Source: Lindgomyces ingoldianus (Eukaryota > Ascomycota > Dothideomycetes > Pleosporales > Lindgomycetaceae). From it: a stretch of DNA of 64,000 nucleotides. The stretch covers positions 195,200-259,199 of the forward strand of contig NW_022985195.1 of the NCBI RefSeq assembly GCF_010093535.1, in the 5' to 3' direction. A model generated the notes under the pieces. That model did not search any database. It saw nothing but the letters and a program-made list of their open reading frames with translations, and was not told the origin of the DNA. The stretch's first letter is position 1. Each line of letters starts with the position of its first letter. The position numbers were made by a program, and so were the translations under genes. Below are positions 62,801 to 64,000 of this stretch, one piece after another.

Positions 62801-64000
62801 CCCAGTCGACCGGCCTTTGAGCTGGAGGTTGAAGGGCGGATCGAGGGCCCGATACGCCAAGGGCGAGACTGGTGGAGTCGCGTAGTTGGCCAGCTTGTTG
62901 GCTTGCCTGAGGATTTTTGAAAATTCTAGAGAGGGAGCGGGATGTGATGTGGCGGGCGGAGGGGTAGACTGGAGAGACGACGTTGCCGTGGAGGAAGCAA
63001 GTCAAAAACACAGTCTGCTCGACGGACCGGTGTCAAAGGTGCGAATGAGAAAAAGGTAGACGGATGTAGTGAGGGACTGACGTTGAATTTCTGTGGATGA
63101 GAATGCTCGAAGCTCCAGACGAGTGGATATAAAAACCGTCCTGGCGCATCACACAGCACAGCCAATTGAGCCCAAAGCGCGAGCACTGAGCAAAAGAAGC
63201 CGGCGCAGAAGACCCACTGACACGCGTGAGCGCCCGCCAGGATATCCTCGGCCGGCTGCGACGAGGATGTTTAGCAGCAGAGGCTGGCAAAACCCGGAAT
63301 CCGGATACCCGATATGGAAATGTTGGAGAAAACGTCGGCGAGAGGGTGGGCCAGCTAGACACGTAGCCACTTACTGACAGACCACCAGCCGTCAAAAGAA
63401 AAGCGTGGAGTAATGCTTGGAAGGCGTCTGGTGGTGGTGAGGCCAGGCACGGAGGGGGTCTTGTAGGGAGGTCCTTGCAACGCACCTCAAGATGCCCAAA
63501 CAAGGTCGGGCGAAGAGGGCCGGTCTAATGGATCGTCTCAGCCAGCTCAGCGCTTCTGTTTCGGTGCGTTTACAGCCCTAATGGGTGTTGGCGTTCGTCA
63601 CGATTGACGTCCTGTACAGCGCACAGGACGATATGGAGCAGGTGCAGAAAAGAAGTGAAGCGTTCGGTCCGAGTCAAGACAAAAGTGCGACAGTCCCTAT
63701 ATTTGTAAGCTCTGGCACGGCGCCCACTGCCCTGAGAAAGCCCTCAATGAAAAGAGTCGAGAGCGCGAAGCCCCATTGGGTGGCGGCCAGGGCACAGTTA
63801 AGGGCAGACAGCGTCACGGGCGGCGACGCGCAGGCTAGAGGGGGGAAGGGGACTGCGCTCGAGCAAGCCGAGGGATGGCGTCCGATTCGGAACAGGTCCT
63901 AGGGCTAGAGTGGGGGGAAGTAGTGGGAGCGGGAGCAGTAACTTGTGCAAGTGGTGACGAGATGTGATGAGGATGGGAAGAGGCAGACGCAGCCACATCG
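62801..64000. other. upstream region of the Gln/Pro-rich gene
   Basis: Contains the open extension described for that gene (to about 63010) and probably its promoter. Beyond it there are only overlapping frames without motifs. No gene is supported up to the window end. Confidence 0.35.

Noticed and set aside
62858..62860. Start of the Gln/Pro-rich gene at 62860
   Set aside because: The codon there is TTG, not ATG. The first in-frame ATG is at 62800.

Overview
This window is from a filamentous ascomycete (Pezizomycotina). The three complete spliced genes have short introns (44-76 bp) with fungal GTRNGT donors and CTRAC-like branch sites. Two large tracts carry the signature of repeat-induced point mutation (RIP): CpA changed to TpA on both strands, CAG/CAA codons turned into TAG/TAA, and no open frame of 60 codons over about 35 kb. 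I cannot name the species.

Layout. 1-4012 holds a RIP-worn tract, a probable solo LTR and coding relics. 4015-6149 is a RIP-destroyed Fot1/pogo DNA transposon with 40-bp inverted repeats and TA target duplications. 6152-17340 is a moderate-GC island with three intact genes: a seven-helix fungal rhodopsin/PTH11-like protein, a short-chain dehydrogenase and a secreted DUF1996 protein. Between them lie decayed genes, notably a 5'-truncated MFS sugar transporter.

17341-52740 is one AT-rich block that resolves completely into a nest of five Ty3/gypsy chromodomain retrotransposons of two families (called A and B here). The outer B element (17785-52579, TSD CTAAG) was hit three times. B-inv, on the opposite strand, entered at its protease motif and was itself entered by A1. 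B-in entered its 3' tail. A2 entered its 3' LTR. LTR lengths pair exactly (616/616, 590/590, 585/585, 318/318, 318/318) and every target-site duplication is readable. Removing the insertions gives three B elements of about 7.65-7.77 kb. The two A elements are both 5665 bp once a false 342-bp duplication beside an assembly gap is removed. At all ten outer element ends the sequence is less mutated than the matching inner LTR end, so the nest preserves a record of how RIP fades at the edge of a repeat.

52741-64000 returns to normal composition. It holds two adjacent RING-finger relics, several unassigned open frames, a long stretch with nothing I can recognise (about 55.5-61.5 kb), and one conserved-looking Gln/Pro-rich gene on the minus strand. 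I found no biosynthetic cluster, CRISPR array, tRNA or rRNA. The unusual content is the retroelement nest and its RIP pattern, not a new protein system.
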